Of a stretch of DNA of 64,000 nt, positions 21,236-33,860 are shown piece by piece. Both the position numbers and the translations under genes were made by a program. The notes below the pieces were generated by a model that searched no databases, had not been told where the DNA came from, and was given only the letters and a program-made list of their open reading frames with translations. Origin of the DNA: Gnetum montanum (Eukaryota > Streptophyta > Gnetopsida > Gnetales > Gnetaceae); the NCBI GenBank assembly GCA_015680685.1, contig MNCI01004806.1, forward strand, positions 109,626 to 173,625, read 5' to 3'. Position 1 is the first letter of the stretch. Each line of letters begins with the position of its first letter.

Positions 21236-23790
21236 TCTAATTAGATATGGCATGAGTAAGCATCACAGTATGGATCCTAAGTGGTGTTTGGTTTGAAGGG
21301 GACTTGAAGGAGTTTGATACAAAGGAAAATGAAGGAATAGGGTTGTTAACCATAGGTGTATGTGAGGAATTAGGTGAACTATGGGGTTAGAAGAAAGGTA
21401 TTTTCTTTGATTGAGTGTCTAAACCACTTGGTTGATGAACTAGTTGTAGATTAATGGCCCTGGTAGCATTACAGTGTTGTGATTGAGCTGAGAGTTCATC
21501 ATGCATAGGTGGAGTAGGTGGTAGTTATGCTGAGGAAGGAGGAAGATGTGAAAGAATAGGAGAAGGATAGGGTAAAAGGTGGCATCCTTCTTGCATGTGG
21601 AGAATGAGTTTGACAATAATCAAAAGGGTTGTAGTGAGATTGGAAAGTAAAAACATGACTAGAAGAGTAATGTGGAGACAAAGGTTATTGAATGTAATAT
21701 CCATATAGATCAAGTTGTCTATAAGAGTATTGTTGCCTTGGTAGTACCAACACCCATGACTGTGGTTGCTACCACTATTGATACTTTTCATATGGTTGTA
21801 GTGGGATTCCACTTGGATAATATTATTGTTGCTGGTGAAATTGCCTAGAATTTCCTTGAGGATAAGGCAATCTTCTAAGTTTTAACCTTTGTGCTAGTCA
21901 TGGATTCAAGGCATAAACCTTAGATTCTTGTAAGTGTGAAAAAATAGGATAACATCCCTTAGGATGCTCGTAATGGCAGTTGTCACACCCACCATCATCA
22001 TCTAATTTTCTTCCCACAACTTCCTCTATTTGTAGCAATCTTGCCCTTACCTCTTTGATAGGCACGTTTAGCTTTCTTATGCTTCATGTGCTCATGATCA
22101 CTACCTTGTTCCTTGGACTCTTTAGTAATTTTTATGAAAACTTGAAATTTGCTATCCATGGAGTCCCATAACTAGTCAACCTTGGCTATAATTTCATATT
22201 GAAATTTTTGAAGCAACAAGGTTTTCCTATTCACCACCTCATCAAGTGCTGATTCTTCCTCACTATCACAGAATCAAACCTCCCTCTTACAAATGAAAGC
22301 ATTGCAGTTATATTCTTATGTACTTTATCATTTTCTTAATCCTCCTTCCTTTCTAGCTACCTACTTAATCAATCTTTGGATATGACAGGTGCTTAATTCT
22401 GATAGTTACCCTTAGGCATAGATCCCAAGGGTTCTTCTTGTTTTAGATCGAAGCTCATCTACAATGTGGCAAAGTTGGTCTATTTGAGGATAACCATGGC
22501 CAAGACATCTGTGCATTAAGGAATAGTATCAGCCAATGGCAGCATCCAAGGGTTTGTGTATCCCTTATTTCCATCCTTGGATTTGCCTTCTTAAGTTGGA
22601 CACCCTGGAGTACGTTTGATATTTGTCATTAAACAATTCAAGCATCATACTCCATCATTTGATAGATTCTAGTTTGAAGGACCAATACTAGTTTTTAGCT
22701 TCTTTAATGAGTGTCCTTAGGAATAACTTAAGCTTCTACCACTCATTTTCTATATTTTGCAAGGCATATGCATCTTGAAAATCTTAGTGATGGTTATGTA
22801 GATTTGAGTTATATCCCCCTTTGAACCTAGGGGTATTGTTCATGTCTAGTCTCTTAATTTAACTATTCTTAACATGCCTTGTGGAAATTTGTACTACCTC
22901 TACAATGTTTATCATCCTTCAGGTACCAAGAAAAAGCTCATTGAGGCCTTGATTTTGATGCGTATGATGCCCTTTGCTACCCCTTTGTTCATGGTGATGG
23001 ATTTCTCTTGAACGTCCCTACTCTTGGTCTTGGCTTGCATGATGGTCCCTTCAATCATTTTGGTCCTATTGATCACCTCCATCATAGTAGCGCCCCCTAC
23101 GATTGTGATTAGAACCAAAAGGAGAACATGATGATGATGGAGGTGAAGAGGAAGAAGGAATAGCACCATCACGGTGCCTGCTACCCCCTCTTCAGTGATT
23201 GCGACCATGATCATGACCTTATTTCTTGTCCGCATCCTTTCCTTGACTCTCCTCTTTGGATCCTCCTTTGTCACTAGATCCATTCTTGCCGAAACTAGGA
23301 TTATGGCTCATGGATTGTAGGTTCTAGTTTTGACCTCCTTAATTGAAGTCAAAGAGAGGAATTTCACTAAATGGAAAACCCCTAGAGAAGGGTTCTCCAC
23401 CATCTTTTTGGTATAATAGGAATGGAAAATCATTAAATAATTTCCCCTTTGCAGATTCATGACACTATTCTAGCTATTGATCCCTTAGATGTTGTGCCTT
23501 AGTGGGATAATAATCCCTAGCATTACTATCTTGCACAATGTACTTAGCATGAAGTCCTTGGAGATCCCATTGTATAAGCATTTTTTGAAGCATCATAGGA
23601 ATGGATTGATTAGGTGACAACACAAGGTTACCCTTCATGTCATGCCACCACAGCTATTCATCCTAGTGTAGGATGAAGGTGAAGTTGGGTATGTACTCAT
23701 TAGGATGAGCATATACCACTTGATATTGTTAAAGCATCGGTTGATGAACTCCATCAGACTTGGGCAAAGTATCGCTCCTATGAGAAGAAG
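21236..23790 (-). pseudogene. gag: gag of element 2 (broken)
   Basis: Same domain order as element 1 on the minus strand: an N-terminal YIPNF..TFIL(H/Q)-DE-LWWHDMKGN block (about 23640-23720), a Ser/Arg/His-rich basic region (about 22900-23290), a capsid-like core with MNNTPRFKGGYN, YALQNIENEW and LFNDKYQTYSRVSNL (about 22560-22870), the Cys/His motif CDNCHYEHPKGC (about 21957-21992), and a Pro/Tyr-rich linker. The gag frame has several stops, while another frame is open at 22912-23283. Confidence 0.8.
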
Positions 23791-23935
23791 ACATTTTATG
23801 TTAGAGAATAAAATTATAGTGTGCTTTTAAATATTGTTGTCATTATTTTAAGATATGATGTAACTCTAGGGTTCGTTCCAATGATTTTGAATAAATTTCA
23901 CTAGATCCTAGATAGTGCACATAACAACTAAAAGG

Positions 23936-23953
23936 TCCCTGGCAATAGCGCCA
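23936..23953 (-). promoter_or_regulatory. Primer binding site of element 2, tRNA-Asp type
   Basis: Minus-strand TGGCGCTATTGCCAGGGA starts one base inside the end of the 5' LTR. Against the TGGCGCCGTTGCCGGGGA complementary to plant tRNA-Asp it has three mismatches, all C-to-T or G-to-A. Use of tRNA-Asp is known for Athila-type gypsy elements. This is the only family PBS preserved in the window. Confidence 0.8.
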
Positions 23954-23954
23954 A

Positions 23955-24797
23955 TGATGAGTAGCGAGGTACCCCTACATCCAACTATACAAATCACAAG
24001 CGTTCACATGCGATCCGATGGAACTCTACAGACCTTAAGCTCTTAAGTACACCAATTTCAAGGAAGTGAAATCTAATTGGAATGATCCTTGTCCTCTTAG
24101 TTCCACTTGTGGGTTACAAGTTTATGGTTAAGTGCAACTGAGGTATAATATCATTTTATGTTTCATAAATTTAACCACCTAGAATAAGAATGAAAGGTAG
24201 AGGAATTTAATGTCTAACTAATCTATTATTTAGCTAGCCTAAATCAAGTACCTATTTCCATTTCCTAGACACATCCTGAATGCATATAGTGCTGCTGGGT
24301 TACCAAACTTTAAGCATTTCTAGGTTACCAAGTGCTATGCGTATGCTTGAAGTAGTCATGCATGTGTTCATTAACAACTAGAAACTAATTGCTTAATTAA
24401 AGTGCATTAAAGTAAAGTGCATGAATAGTAAATGCATTAAAGGAAAACATTAATCTATTCTCAGTGCTGCAAGGATTATCAAAAGGGCTTATCTTTATTC
24501 CCATCACACTGATGTGCTTAGGTACATCAGTGCTCAAATAAAGGTCCATACACACTTAGACTCCTGTTGTGAGCACTTAAAAATATTCTAACTCTGGAAT
24601 GACTAAACTACAAGAACTTTGTTGCTCTAAGCAAAAATTGATGAAAAACTATATGAAAATCATGAGCCCAAGTGCTATATTTATAGGCTAGAATATACCC
24701 TATGATATTGGATATTTAACATTGCATCTTGGGGCCTAATATTGGGTATTTGATATCAAGGCTATGGTATTGGAGCATGTCAACACATGATTCATCA
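23955..24797 (-). mobile_element. 5' LTR of element 2
   Basis: Pairs with 5499-6333. Minus-strand landmarks: start TGATGAATCATG, decayed GATATC palindromes (24700-24780), TATAAATA at 24678-24685, the TTTATT complement of the AATAAA signal at 24494-24499, end CTACTCATCA. The target duplication ATGTA follows at 24798-24802. Confidence 0.87.
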
Positions 24798-24802
24798 ATG
24801 TA

Positions 24803-27800
24803 TACATGAATGAATTCATTCATGTAATTTGCATTGTTTTCTTCATTCAGGAATAATACTACTTTACTAGTTGATATTTTTTGTTGCTACTTAATGTTAT
24901 ACTTGCTAAAGTTAACACTATTTTGTTGACTTGACGTTGTGTGTCTCTATTACTTGGACTTATTCTTTGATGTTGTAATGTCTCTCTATTAAGTTGCCAA
25001 AGAATATGTACGAAATTATTATAGTTTTATGTTGAAGTAGTAAATTTTTTGAAATAAATTAATGATAATTTTCTATTTTTTTAATGCCTAAAAATTATTA
25101 GAGGAACTTGAAGGCATTAACTTGTAATTATTGATGCTTAATCAATTGGAGTTTTCATTTTCTGCTTTATATTCTATATGGTACATTGCCTAAAAAAAAT
25201 AAAGAAAGAAAAAAGAATTCTTATATTTTGTTATAAAAGTAAAAAAGTAATAAATCAAGAAAATAAATCTTAGAATTTTTATCAATAAATGTAAATGATT
25301 CAGGTAGCTTGACAATCTTCTTGGCCATGTGCTGATTGACTGCAGGTAGAAGTTGTAGAATTTTTATATTCAAAATAGGTAAAAGTTGCATGATATTGAT
25401 CTTTGACATGTCAAATTTATCCATAATTGCAACAAAGAATTAGCAGTTCATATGGAGAAGCTTGGAGTGAGTATGATATATATCTTATTTAAAATTAATG
25501 TTTGAATACATTCTAGTCCAAATGTACTTTTAAAAATCATGCTTATTGTATATCATTTTCTTTATGCATCCACCAATACTATATCAAGTTTGAGTTGGTA
25601 AATAGCCAACTAACTACATTCATAAGAATTATAATCTAACACCTAAAATAACATCTTCATTCCTCTAAGCCATTATGTAGCTACATAAGAGTTATCATAT
25701 CCCATGAAGTTTGAGGGGTTAAAATTATAACATTTAGCTAATAACTATGAATTAGGTAATAATTGATTTTATTAAAGATTATTATTTACCAAAGATGTCT
25801 TAGGTCTTTCTGTTTTTGCCATCATTATATTGTAAGTTCCTAATAGCTTCATTCACTTATAATTCTACATTGGAAATGTCAATTAGGTTTGATCTTAAAA
25901 ATGACACACAAAATCTAATAAAAATTTTGTTACATTTGTTAGAATTGTTTGATTTTTTCATCTTTCTTGTAATAAAAATTTTGTTTCTTCTAATTGCAAT
26001 TTTTGTCTTTTTGATTTTTTATATCTTCGTTATCTGTACCTATTTATTATTTTCTTATGCTAAAATCAAAGTTAAAATTAGAGGTATTTTAAATATTAAC
26101 ATAATTCATGATATTGAAAAATAGAATTGAAATAATCAATATAAGAAAATGTTGATCTTGCACAAAATAGATATAGAAAACCTCATATTGTGCAAGTTGT
26201 ATATTAGCCTCTATAGGTAGAATTTTTTGTGCATTTGTATATTTAATTTTCTGATTTTGTTTGAGCATATCTGAATGAGATTTGCAAAATCCCAATTTAT
26301 CATTAAATCAAAAACCCCCACCCAATGTATGATAGAATTGTAGAGTTTGTAGATGGATGTTTAAATCTATAAGTAATTAAAAATTGTGAAGAATACATCC
26401 TAGTTTTAGGAAAAAATAAACTAATTCATTGAAAATCTCAATTTGTCATGAAATTATATATCTCAAAAAAATCCAAAAAATATTTTTCTTAAAAAAAGTG
26501 TAAAACACACCTAAATTAAATCTATAAATTCCTAAATTTGAATTATATGAAAACCTACAATATATGAGAGAGTTTGAGAGTTGATTTGATGGATATACAA
26601 ATATGATTGCAATGGTAGATCATTAACTCAAAGATTTTAGTTTTAACATGTCATTGATTCCAATTTTTTCTTGCAGATAAGCCATTTACAAAAAATGCAA
26701 TTCTAAAAAACAAAAAACAAATTGATTGGGATTTTCTATTCATTTAATGAAAATATCTAATTTATCATAAAATTAAAGAGATTTCAAAAAGAATTCACAA
26801 CTTCTAAAATCTTGTGCATAACATAGAATGAATTGATTAAAATTTATTTAATTGAAGACTTCTTCAAATTTCTTACATCCTAATTTTTTAGCCTATCATA
26901 AAAAAAAAAATCAAAACTCCTAAGATCTCAAAAATAATTCAGAGTAAATGCAAATCATTCATGATCAAAAATAATTTTTTTTCCAAAAATGCACAACATG
27001 TGATTTAGATTATGAATGTCTCCAACATTAGAAATTTTGCATTATCAAATGAAAAACCTAACTACAAAACTCATGAAATTAAACCTCTCTAAATTTTTTC
27101 AACCCTAATGCAAAGTAGTTGTCATTCAAATTTTGGAAAATTGCAAAATTTCAAATTACATGAAAATGCAAAGAACAAGATGAAATATGTTATAGAATTG
27201 TATTAACAAATTAAGAAATCTCAATTCAAAAAACCACAAAAATTAAAAATTACTAATCATAAAATGCAAAAACTGAATTTGAAATTTTCTAAATTAATTA
27301 CTTACCTAAAATAGACTTCTTAGAACACCTTATTTGTGTAATGAGAGAATTACATGAAATCATAAATAAAAAATTCCTATGAAAAAACTACATGAAATCA
27401 TAGATATTAGGCTACGATGTGGAGGAATTTCAAATTTCTTGCATTTATAGGTAAGATTATTTCAAGTAAGTAGGGTGTGATGCTAAGGGCTTTTAAATTT
27501 CTTATGTTTATAAGCATTATGTTTGTGGGTAAGAGGGTTTCAAGGTTGCATTAGGAATTTTTTTTAAAATTTTAAAACACTAGTGGCAAACTCAAGTTTA
27601 TAAAAGAAGTTTATTTTTACATATGAAATGCATTTTGGTCATAGGTTCAAGGATGTGAAATAACTTTTGTAGTTAAAAATGGTATTCTTTAAGTTTTGGG
27701 GGAATGGGATGAGGATTAAAGCAAAGAGTACTTCGTATAGATATTATAGTAGGTGTTAGATTGAGGGTTAAAAAAGTAGTATATAGAAAGTGTTTTTTTT

Positions 27801-28630
27801 TTGAAGTGTAAAAACTTTTAAAATTTGAGAGTAGACATTTACCTTGCTAGAAGGGATGGTTAGTCACCTTCATGTCTTGCTTTACGTAGTGCTTATTACT
27901 TATCTTTCCTAGCTTTGCAACTTCATGTTAGTATGACCTTTGATTCCTAGGTAAAAATATCTCTGTTCAAACTTCCAAATGTCACCTCAAGAAACATGAT
28001 CATTAATACAATTTTCTTGTTTGGGTCTTATTACAATAATAATTATGGCATTTGTTACCAAATGATTCCATCTTTGTTATGGAACAACTCCATTTTGGGA
28101 ATAGAGACATGGCAAACTACCACCCTTAGCTTTCATTCATTCTTGAATGAGTTTGCATTAGGGATGTTTCTCCATACTTTAGTGATCCCTCCATGCTCCA
28201 ATGCTATAATAATTTTATTTATTAGTTTGAAATGTAATTAAAACATTTTAAAGTTCTCCTACTTATTCTACAAATAAGAATATAATAAGAAAAATATTTG
28301 GGGAAAATAAATTTCATCTTGTTACTTATTTGCCCTAACTTCTAGATAATAATAAGAGGAAAATTAAACATCTATCAACCACTAATTACAAGATCTAACT
28401 AGAATACACTATTCACATATTGTATTTCTAGTTACCTAATTGAAGGTAAGGCAAATTTTCATTTCCTACTTGTAACATCCTAAATATTTGACTTGCCTAA
28501 TTTAGAACACAAATTAAAAAAATAAATAGGAGTAAAATAAGAAATAGAATTAAGTTAATAAACTACCTAATTTTCATCGATCTCAGGGAACAAGAAATAT
28601 AGTTGTAGTTCCATCATAAGTGCTATATGA
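24803..28630. other. AT-rich DNA outside recognised elements
   Basis: Mostly featureless AT-rich sequence with short chance frames. A minus-strand segment at about 25250-25424 looks slightly exon-like: after a CTGCAG acceptor it reads NQHMAKKIVKLPESFTFID. No product is recognised. A family K repeat lies at 27395-27610. I see no tRNA, rRNA or complete gene. Confidence 0.4.
27395..27610 (+). repeat. Interspersed repeat family K, copy 1
   Basis: Contains GAAATCATAGATATTAGGCT, GGGCTTTTAAATTTCTTATG and GGGTAAGAGGGTTTCAAGG-like pieces in the order found at 56620-56810. The reverse complement of the family lies at 36760-37035 and 54190-54530. It is non-coding and its class is unknown. Confidence 0.65.
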
Positions 28631-28635
28631 TCAAA

Positions 28636-29211
28636 TTGTAAGAAAATAATTGTGTAGAAAACTAGATGGCATATAATCAAAGTACAAAATGTGGAAGTAA
28701 ATGGCACAAGAAATTCACATTCATAAATAACTGGAAATGCACAATTCTTGAGCAAATGGAATTAACCTCCAACCATTGATGCCTCAAATTAAATTTTGTG
28801 TTCTGATTCTTCTGTCACATAGGTGCTTTACAATGATGGTGTATGCAATCTTCAAGCATCTATGAAATGAACCAGAATTGCAATCCTGCTGTGATTCGTG
28901 GTGCCTTTTTTCTCCCATCAAGAACAAATTTATAGGCCATGAAATCGGTTACCATAAGAGACCCAATGCCAACATGTAAAAAATGTGTTACTAGATATGG
29001 AGACCACCTTGATGCATTAACCAACTCATAAAAATGCATTAGTGCATATGGTGGCCACTTTCATGCGTTAACTAACCCATAAAAATGCATTAGTGGATAT
29101 GGTGGCTACTTTCATGCATTAACTAACTCATTAATTTTGTTAGTGGGCATGGTGGCCACTTTTATGCATTAACTAATGCATAAAGCACATTAGTGGATAA
29201 TGCATGCTACA
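28636..29211 (-). mobile_element. 3' LTR of the copia element
   Basis: Minus-strand TGTAGCATGC...TTTCTTACA. It contains three to four short repeats of the type TTAATGCATGAAAGTGGCCACCATG (as approximate units of about 60 bp) near its start (28985-29200). It is 576 bp against 525 bp for the 5' copy, the difference coming largely from one extra unit. Confidence 0.9.
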
Positions 29212-29229
29212 GTCTCCCACTTGGTCTCC
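29212..29229 (-). promoter_or_regulatory. Polypurine tract of the copia element
   Basis: Minus-strand GGAGACCAAGTGGGAGAC lies directly before the TGTAGC start of the 3' LTR. A GTGGGAGA core at this position is typical of plant copia elements. Confidence 0.85.
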
Positions 29230-29524
29230 ATACTTAATTAAGTTTAGAGTTCAAGAAAAAAATGCATGAATCATGGCAATAGTTCATTTTAATGTGAGTA
29301 TTATCTTCCATGTATTACAATGCATAATCTTTCAAACGTAATTCCTTATATGGTAACTTAACTTTATGTTTAAATCCAATGTTCATTCTAGGTCCTTCCA
29401 TATGTATATTTTCTCTAATAACTATATGTGCAAACCATATGAGAAAATAGCACAACTAAATAAGAATTTCATTAAGACTGTAAGTTGTACGTACAAAAAA
29501 TTACATTATGGAACCAAGTCCCAT

Positions 29525-31040
29525 CTAAACTACATGATCCTTAAATGACTTTGGTGGCATTCCATTTGTCAAAGGATCAGCTATCATTAATTCAATGCTT
29601 ATGTGTGCAATGACCACTTTGTTTTCTTTAATGCATTCCCTTATGGCTAAGTACTTGATGTCAATGTGTTTACTTTGACTTCCACTCTTATGATTCTTAG
29701 CCATAAAGATAGTAGCTGAATTGTCACAAAACATTCTTAATGGCCTAGATATAGAATCTACAATTCTAAGACCTAATATGAAACTCTTTAGCCATACACC
29801 ATGTGAAGTAGCCTCAAAACAAGAAACAAACTTTGCCTCCATGGTGGAAGTAGCAACCAAAATTTTCTTTCCACTCCTCTAGGATATAGCTCCTCTAGGT
29901 AGCATAAAAACATAACTAGATGTTGATTTTTGTGAATCAACATAGCCAGCAAAGTCAAAGTCAGAGTAGCCAGTCACCTCCAAGGAGTTAGTTTGTTTAT
30001 ACATAAGCACGTAGACTTTTGTACCTTAAAGGTGCCTCATTACTTTCTTTGCAACCCTCTAGTGGTCAATACTTGGATTACTTTGATATTTGCCCAACAT
30101 TCCCATAGCAAATGCAATGTTAGGTCTTGTGTAGACCTAAGCATACATAAGGCTTCCAATAGTTGAAGCATATGAAATGTTGCTCATTTGACTTTTCTCT
30201 AAATCATTCCTATGGCACTAGTTCAAATTGAACCTGGCACCCTTCACAATGGGTGCTATACTTGGTGAACAATATTTCATCCAAAACCTCTTTAAAATTT
30301 TATTGATATAGGTTTTCTATGATAGTCCTAGAATACATCTAGATATGTCCTTATGGGTTTTTATGCTAATGACATAAGATGCCTCACCCATATCCTTCAT
30401 GTCGAAATTCTTAGAGAGAAAATGTTTCACCTATATATAGAAATCCACTATTATTGGTTGCAAGAAGGATATCATCCACATATAGAACAAAGAAACAGAT
30501 TTTTCTCCCATTGACCTTTTGGTATATACATTGATCCATGATGCTTTCTTCAAAACCAAATGAAGTGATTATAGAGGCTTGTTTCGATCCATATATGGAT
30601 TTCTTGAGCTTGCATACCAATTGCTTACCATCACTAGAGAAAAATCCTTTAGGTTGTTTCATATAAACCTCTTCCTCTAGATCACCATTAAAGAATGCTT
30701 TTTTCACATCCATTTGATGTAATTCAAGATCAAAATGGTCAACTAATGCCATGATAACATGAAGGGAGTCCTTCTTAGATACAGAAGAAAAGGTCTCCTT
30801 GTAATCTGTTCCTTCTTTTTGAACAAACCCTTTAGCGACAATTATGGCCTTATATATTTCAATGTTGCTCAATGAGTCTTTCTTAGTCTTGAAGACGCAT
30901 TTGCATCTAATGGATTTTACACTTGTAGGTAACTTGACAAGATCCCAAACTTCATTAGATGACATAGAGTTCATTTCATCTTTCATGGAATCATACCACA
31001 AGTTAGATTCCTTAAAACTCATGGCTTGTGAAAATGTTTT
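29525..31040 (-). pseudogene. Copia reverse transcriptase and RNase H (broken)
   Basis: The RT frame at 30411-31022 starts with WYDSMKDEMNSMSSNEVWDL and continues through YKAIIVAKGFVQKEGTDY, LHQMDVKKAFFNGDLEEEVY and KLKKSIYGSKQAS to a catalytic box YVDD (about 30470). Between YGSKQAS and SFGFEE about ten residues of the family (the usual RQWY-K region) are missing. The RNase H end is at 29525-29860: TSTMEAKFVSCFEA, CDNSATIFMAKNH, KHIDIKYLAIREC and ADPLTNGMPP. Frames in between are interrupted. Confidence 0.88.
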
Positions 31041-31461
31041 GGAATCTTTTTAAGCTCCTATGTTGTAGTTAGAATCCTATAGATACATCATATAGTCACT
31101 AGAAATCACTAATCACCTTACTCTAGTAGATCTTCTTAATGTTGGTTCATCATTCTCTTGAGGATCATGATGTTCAACAAGTTCTAGATTTTACACTTGT
31201 AGGTAACTTGACAAGATCCCAAACTTCATTAGATGACATAGAGTTCATTTCATCTTTCATGGAATCATACCACAAGTTAGATTCCTTAAAACTAATGGCT
31301 TGTGAAAATGTTTTGGAATCTTTTTAAGCTCCTATGTTGTAGTTAGAATCCTATAGATACATCATATAGTCACTAGAAATCACTAATCACCTTACTCTAG
31401 TAGATCTTCTTAATGTTGGTTCATCATTCTCTTGAGGATCATGATGTTCAACAAGTTCTGG
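30914..31461 (-). repeat. 274-bp near-identical tandem duplication in copia pol
   Basis: Bases 30914-31187 and 31188-31461 are adjacent copies differing at about two positions (C/A near 31015 versus 31289, and A/G at the last motif). The duplicated part spans the start of the RT frame and the linker to integrase. Near identity means a recent event or an assembly duplication, in contrast with the age of the element. Confidence 0.93.
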
Positions 31462-31479
31462 TATTTTTTGTTTAGTTGG

Positions 31480-32560
31480 ATCTACTACTTCTTGATTAGT
31501 AGTTTGTGGAACTTTAATGATTGGTTGTCATTCAGTATGCATTTATGCTCTAGGCGTATTATGCACAACAATCACTCTATCATTTGAAATAGTGGGTTAA
31601 GCATCTATATGCTCTATCTTAGGAACAATGTTCCAAGATCTACTACTCCCACTAATCAAGTCATTCTTAAGAAATCTAGCATTCCTTGATTCCACAAACC
31701 TAGTAGTATGTGATGGGTAATAAAATCTATATTCCTTAGATTGTTCAGCATATCCAATGAAATACCCACTTATGTCCTTGGGTCTAGCTTCTTTTCTTGT
31801 AGATTATAGACTCTTACTTCAGATGAGCATCCCTAAATGCATATATGTTGCAAACTGAATTTCCAACTTCTCCATAATTCAAATGGTGTCTTTAAGATAG
31901 CCTTGGTTGGAACTCAGTTTAATATATACACCATTGTCTTGAGAGCTTCAGTCCACAAGAAATTAGGAAGCTTGAAGTCGCTAAGCATACTGTGCACCAT
32001 GTCTAATAATGTTTAGTTTCTTCTTTCTACCACACCATTCCAGTCTAGAGAACCAAGCATAGTGTACTAGGCAACAATACCATGCTCTTGAAGAAATTTA
32101 GCAAATGGCCTAGGTGCTTATCCATCATTAGTATATCTACCATAGTATTCACCACATCAATCAGATCTCAGTATCTTTATTTTCTTATCACATTGTTGCT
32201 CTACTTTAGCCTTAAATACCTTAAAGGCATCTAAAGCTTCACTCTTATTATGAAGCAGGTAGAGATACATATATATCGTGAGTAATCATCAATAAAGGTA
32301 ATAAAATAATTTTGACCATATGCATCCATATATGAACTACAAATATATATATATATGATCTATAATATGTTTGAACTCCTCTTAGCATCTTTCTTTGACA
32401 TATTGGTTGAATTTCCCTTTATGTAGTCCACACAAGTGTCAAAGTTAGTAAAATCTAGAGTACTAAGTACTCCATCATTTACTAATCTCTTTATTCTTTC
32501 AATAGAGATATGTCCTAATCTATGATGCCACAACATAGAGGATTCATCATTCATAACACA
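31480..32560 (-). pseudogene. Copia integrase (broken)
   Basis: The pre-integrase domain at 32360-32554 reads LWHHRLGHISIERIKRLVND with CVDYIKGN. The core follows: FIDDYSRYIYLYL-like near 32270-32300 with the first catalytic Asp, ILRSD-CGEY near 32160 with the second, and GVVERRN-TLLDMV near 32020 with the Glu. Each block is separated by stops or frame changes. The C-terminal part at 31480-31700 carries ...LVGVVDLGTLF-like sequence. Confidence 0.8.
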
Positions 32561-33860
32561 TCTCTAATGCCAACATGAACATGCATAGAAGTATAAGAAG
32601 TTCCAATTTGTAAATTAATTTTGAAAGGACCATCCGCCAATGTACCATTTCCAATAAGTTCAGATCTATAATATAAACTGAATATAGTGTCTAAAAAATT
32701 AAAGGAAAATCCCAATGATACAAGCCTTGAAACAGAAATTAAATTCCTTAAAAAACTTGGAATATAAAATGTCTTTCCCAATTCTAAAACAAAACCACTA
32801 CTTAAAACTAAAATGCATGTTTCGATTGCCTTCACATGTGAGTGCATCTTATTTACCTGAATAGATGCATGACTTACTTTGCATTGGCTTCCTTAGGTTT
32901 TTCACCCCCTGCAAGGAATTGGTAACATGGATTGTAGAACCAAAATTAATCCACCATGTGTCATGACCAACATCAACCATATTAGATTCAAAAAAAACAA
33001 GTCAGACTTGAGTACCTTTATTTTTAAGCCATTTTTGATATTTAGAACAATCCTTCTTTATGTGCCCTTTCTTTTTGCAGAAAAAACATCTGGATTCTTT
33101 CTTAATATTAGCTTGTGCAAGCAATTTGACCTTCCACTTGCCTTTGTCTTATCCTTTATTCTTTCCTTGTGTAGCCAAGTGCACACTCTCTTTCACTTCC
33201 ATAGAAAGTCTCCCCTCTTCTTGCACACATGGTCATTAGTTCATTGATTGACCATTTGTCCATATGTGTGTTATAAGAAATCTTAAAGGGTCCGTATTGT
33301 GGTAAGAGCATGTTTAAGATGTAGTGCACAAGGAAAGATTCTAACATCTCAGCCTTAAGTGTTTTGAGTTGAGCTGCTATATCCCTCATTTGCATGATGT
33401 GCTCATGCACACCATGAATTTCAATGAGCTTCATGGATGAGAACTTCATTATTAAGGTGCTGGCCAACACCTTATTTGATGACTCAAATTTTTCATCAAT
33501 GGCCTTTAACAAAATGCACACATTGTCATACTATTCCAATGAACCATGCATACCAACCGAGATCTTGATTTTTATGAACATGACACAAAGGCGATTAGAT
33601 TTCTCCCATTTTCCATAATTACCAATATCATTTGGATGACTGATTGTTGCAATAGTAGGTGGTTCATCCTTACAAATAACATAATCAATGTCCATCTAGC
33701 CTAAATGAAGAAGAATTTTCTCCTTCCACATCTTATAATTATCACCCTTTAATTTAGGAATGTCACATTTAAAATTAGAGTAGCTTATAGGTTGTATAAC
33801 TACATAATCAAACATGCTTATGTCACTAAACTTGAGGTTAAAATACCATAAGACATGTTT
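32551..33860 (-). pseudogene. gag: Copia gag and protease region (broken)
   Basis: Minus-strand gag begins near 33800 with ISYSNFKCDIPKLKGDNYKMW (as two adjoining blocks) and continues in the frame at 33156-33521: FESSNKVLASTLIMKFSSMK, IHGVHEHIMQMRDIAAQLKT, then YNTHMDKWSINELMTMC. A zinc-knuckle region reads FFLQKKGHIKKDCSKY (about 33060). Protease-like sequence follows with a WWINFGSTIHVTNSLQGV block (about 32900), where the usual catalytic Asp-Ser-Gly reads Asn-Phe-Gly. Confidence 0.75.

Larger units (their letters stand above)
5499..24797 (-). mobile_element. Gypsy element 2 (Athila-like), split by element 1
   Basis: This is a complete but dead Ty3/gypsy element on the minus strand: 5' LTR 23955-24797, PBS, gag, protease, RT, RNase H, integrase, about 2 kb of 3' leader, PPT, 3' LTR 5499-6333. 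Flanks ATGTG (5494-5498) and ATGTA (24798-24802) are a 5-bp target duplication with one change. Element 1 and the N gap interrupt it between 7385 and 16915. Homology to element 3 (42700-43270) runs up to 7385 and resumes at 16915, which shows the interruption. Without the insert it is about 9.7 kb. The LTRs differ at roughly one base in eight by eye, mostly C/T and G/A. It lacks the aORF of elements 3 and 4. Confidence 0.88.

Noticed and set aside
22912-23283. 123-codon frame as a separate protein
   Set aside because: Same alternative gag frame as in element 1, not an independent gene.
31139-31327. 62-codon plus-strand frame repeated from 30844-31053
   Set aside because: Duplicate antisense shadow created by the 274-bp tandem duplication.
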